From an uncultured Lachnospiraceae bacterium (GTDB lineage Bacteria > Bacillota > Clostridia > Lachnospirales > Lachnospiraceae), in contig CAKRPI010000006.1 of assembly GCA_934376945.1 (NCBI GenBank), positions 1 through 42,563 of the forward strand: a stretch of DNA of 42,563 nt, read 5' to 3'. Of this stretch, positions 42,080 to 42,563 are shown in pieces. Every line of letters starts with the position of its first letter. Within the stretch, counting starts at the first letter, position 1. The position numbers and the translations under genes were made by a program. Below the pieces are notes generated by a model. It was not told the DNA's origin and made no database searches. It saw only the letters and a list, made by a program, of their open reading frames with translations.

Positions 42080-42563
42080 TCATTTCCAGAAAAACGGCGG
42101 ATATTCTTCCAAATCTCCCCGCAGATATCGTGCAAGCAAAAGTGACTGCGCATGCGGAACCACTCCCCATTCCATTTTTTCTTCCAGAAATGGATGGCGA
42201 ATTAAATCCTGCTTTTTTGTCTGCCACGCGGACAGTACTGTTTTTCTTCCTGTATCAGTCAGAATTACCGCACCGTTTTCTTTCTTTATAAAATCATTTT
42301 TTGTAACCATTTTTCGGTTGATTAGAGTCAATACAAAACGATCTGCCATAACGCTCCGCAATTCTTCCATCAAATCAAGAGCCAATGAAATGCGTCCCGG
42401 ACGATCTGTATGATAAAATCCGACATACGAGTCGAGACCGACACCTTCCAGAGCAGATGCGCACATTCCCGCAAGCAATGAATAAGAAAAAGAAAGCAGT
42501 GCATTCACATAATCGAGAGGCGGTCTCCGATTTCTTCCCTGAAAAACAAAATCTTCCTGTTGT
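42080..42563 (-). CDS. cas1: CRISPR-associated integrase Cas1, type I-C (5' part outside window)
   Basis: The C-terminal 160 residues or so are present; the gene runs off the right edge. The visible part begins 'QQEDFVFQGRNRRPPLDYVNALLSFSYSLL', the typical Cas1 centre. It continues with 'GLDSYVGFYHTDRPGRISLALDLMEELRSVMADRF', carrying the catalytic His and Asp. The third ligand (Glu) should lie outside the window. Cas1 and Cas2 integrate new spacers at the leader end. The remaining type I-C genes (cas4, cas7, cas8c, cas5, cas3) would be expected further right. Confidence 0.95.
   Translation of the reverse strand, partial: QQEDFVFQGRNRRPPLDYVNALLSFSYSLLAGMCASALEGVGLDSYVGFYHTDRPGRISLALDLMEELRSVMADRFVLTLINRKMVTKNDFIKKENGAVILTDTGRKTVLSAWQTKKQDLIRHPFLEEKMEWGVVPHAQSLLLARYLRGDLEEYPPFFWK

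Overview
The window reads as a chromosomal segment of a Gram-positive anaerobe of the Clostridia, most likely a gut Lachnospiraceae (Blautia/Ruminococcus-like). This is inferred from gene content (DUF4867 with a FucI-like isomerase, a YesM/YesN-type sensor pair, several MATE pumps, an Abn2-like GH43, a type I-C CRISPR), from strong GGAGG-type ribosome binding sites, and from AT-rich intergenic DNA with low-complexity T tracts. No rRNA is present; there is one tRNA-Ala gene.

Layout. 1-3250: an ECF sigma factor and a membrane-anchored beta-propeller protein that may be its anti-sigma partner. 3370-9750: housekeeping and accessory genes on the minus strand (ksgA, tatD, a radical SAM protein, a small membrane protein, a TetR regulator with a MATE pump), with short palindromic repeats between them. 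9900-14660: a secreted repeat-rich protein, a DUF1858 redox protein and a two-component system. 14760-16281: a second MATE pump behind a strong promoter and a structured leader with an intrinsic terminator that I read as a candidate guanidine-IV (mepA-motif) riboswitch. 16289-27928: a sugar region with a XylF-like lipoprotein, an AraC-type response regulator, a YesM/LytS-type kinase, a membrane-anchored periplasmic sugar sensor, galM, a FucI/AraA-like isomerase, DUF4867, xylB and a lipid kinase. No sugar permease or ATPase genes accompany it here. 28301-31137: a secreted GH43 arabinanase with its own consensus promoter and a perfect palindromic operator candidate. 31220-36071: a translationally coupled operon of two half-ABC exporters and a third MATE pump. 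36144-37669: a prolyl-tRNA deacylase-like protein, a small FakA/DAK-related domain protein and tRNA-Ala(CGC).

38279-42563 is a rearranged type I-C CRISPR locus. An AT-rich leader with a promoter precedes 11 full repeats. The 12th repeat is cut after 11 bases by a decayed IS66-family element (39116-41002). Five older, degenerate repeats follow, and the last is itself interrupted by a 158-bp hairpin-rich element. cas2 and the 3' part of cas1 then lie on the opposite strand. The array therefore reads towards the cas genes, with its leader at the far end, which is the reverse of the usual type I-C arrangement.

How the genes may work together (inference): the arabinanase releases pentose oligomers outside the cell; the anchored sugar-binding protein, kinase and AraC-type regulator sense a sugar; GalM, the isomerase, DUF4867 and XylB carry it into the pentose phosphate pool. 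Several dispersed repeat families (CTAG-ended palindromes, a GGAYATT-type hairpin module, an exactly repeated 21-mer) occupy the gaps and one of them has invaded the CRISPR array.
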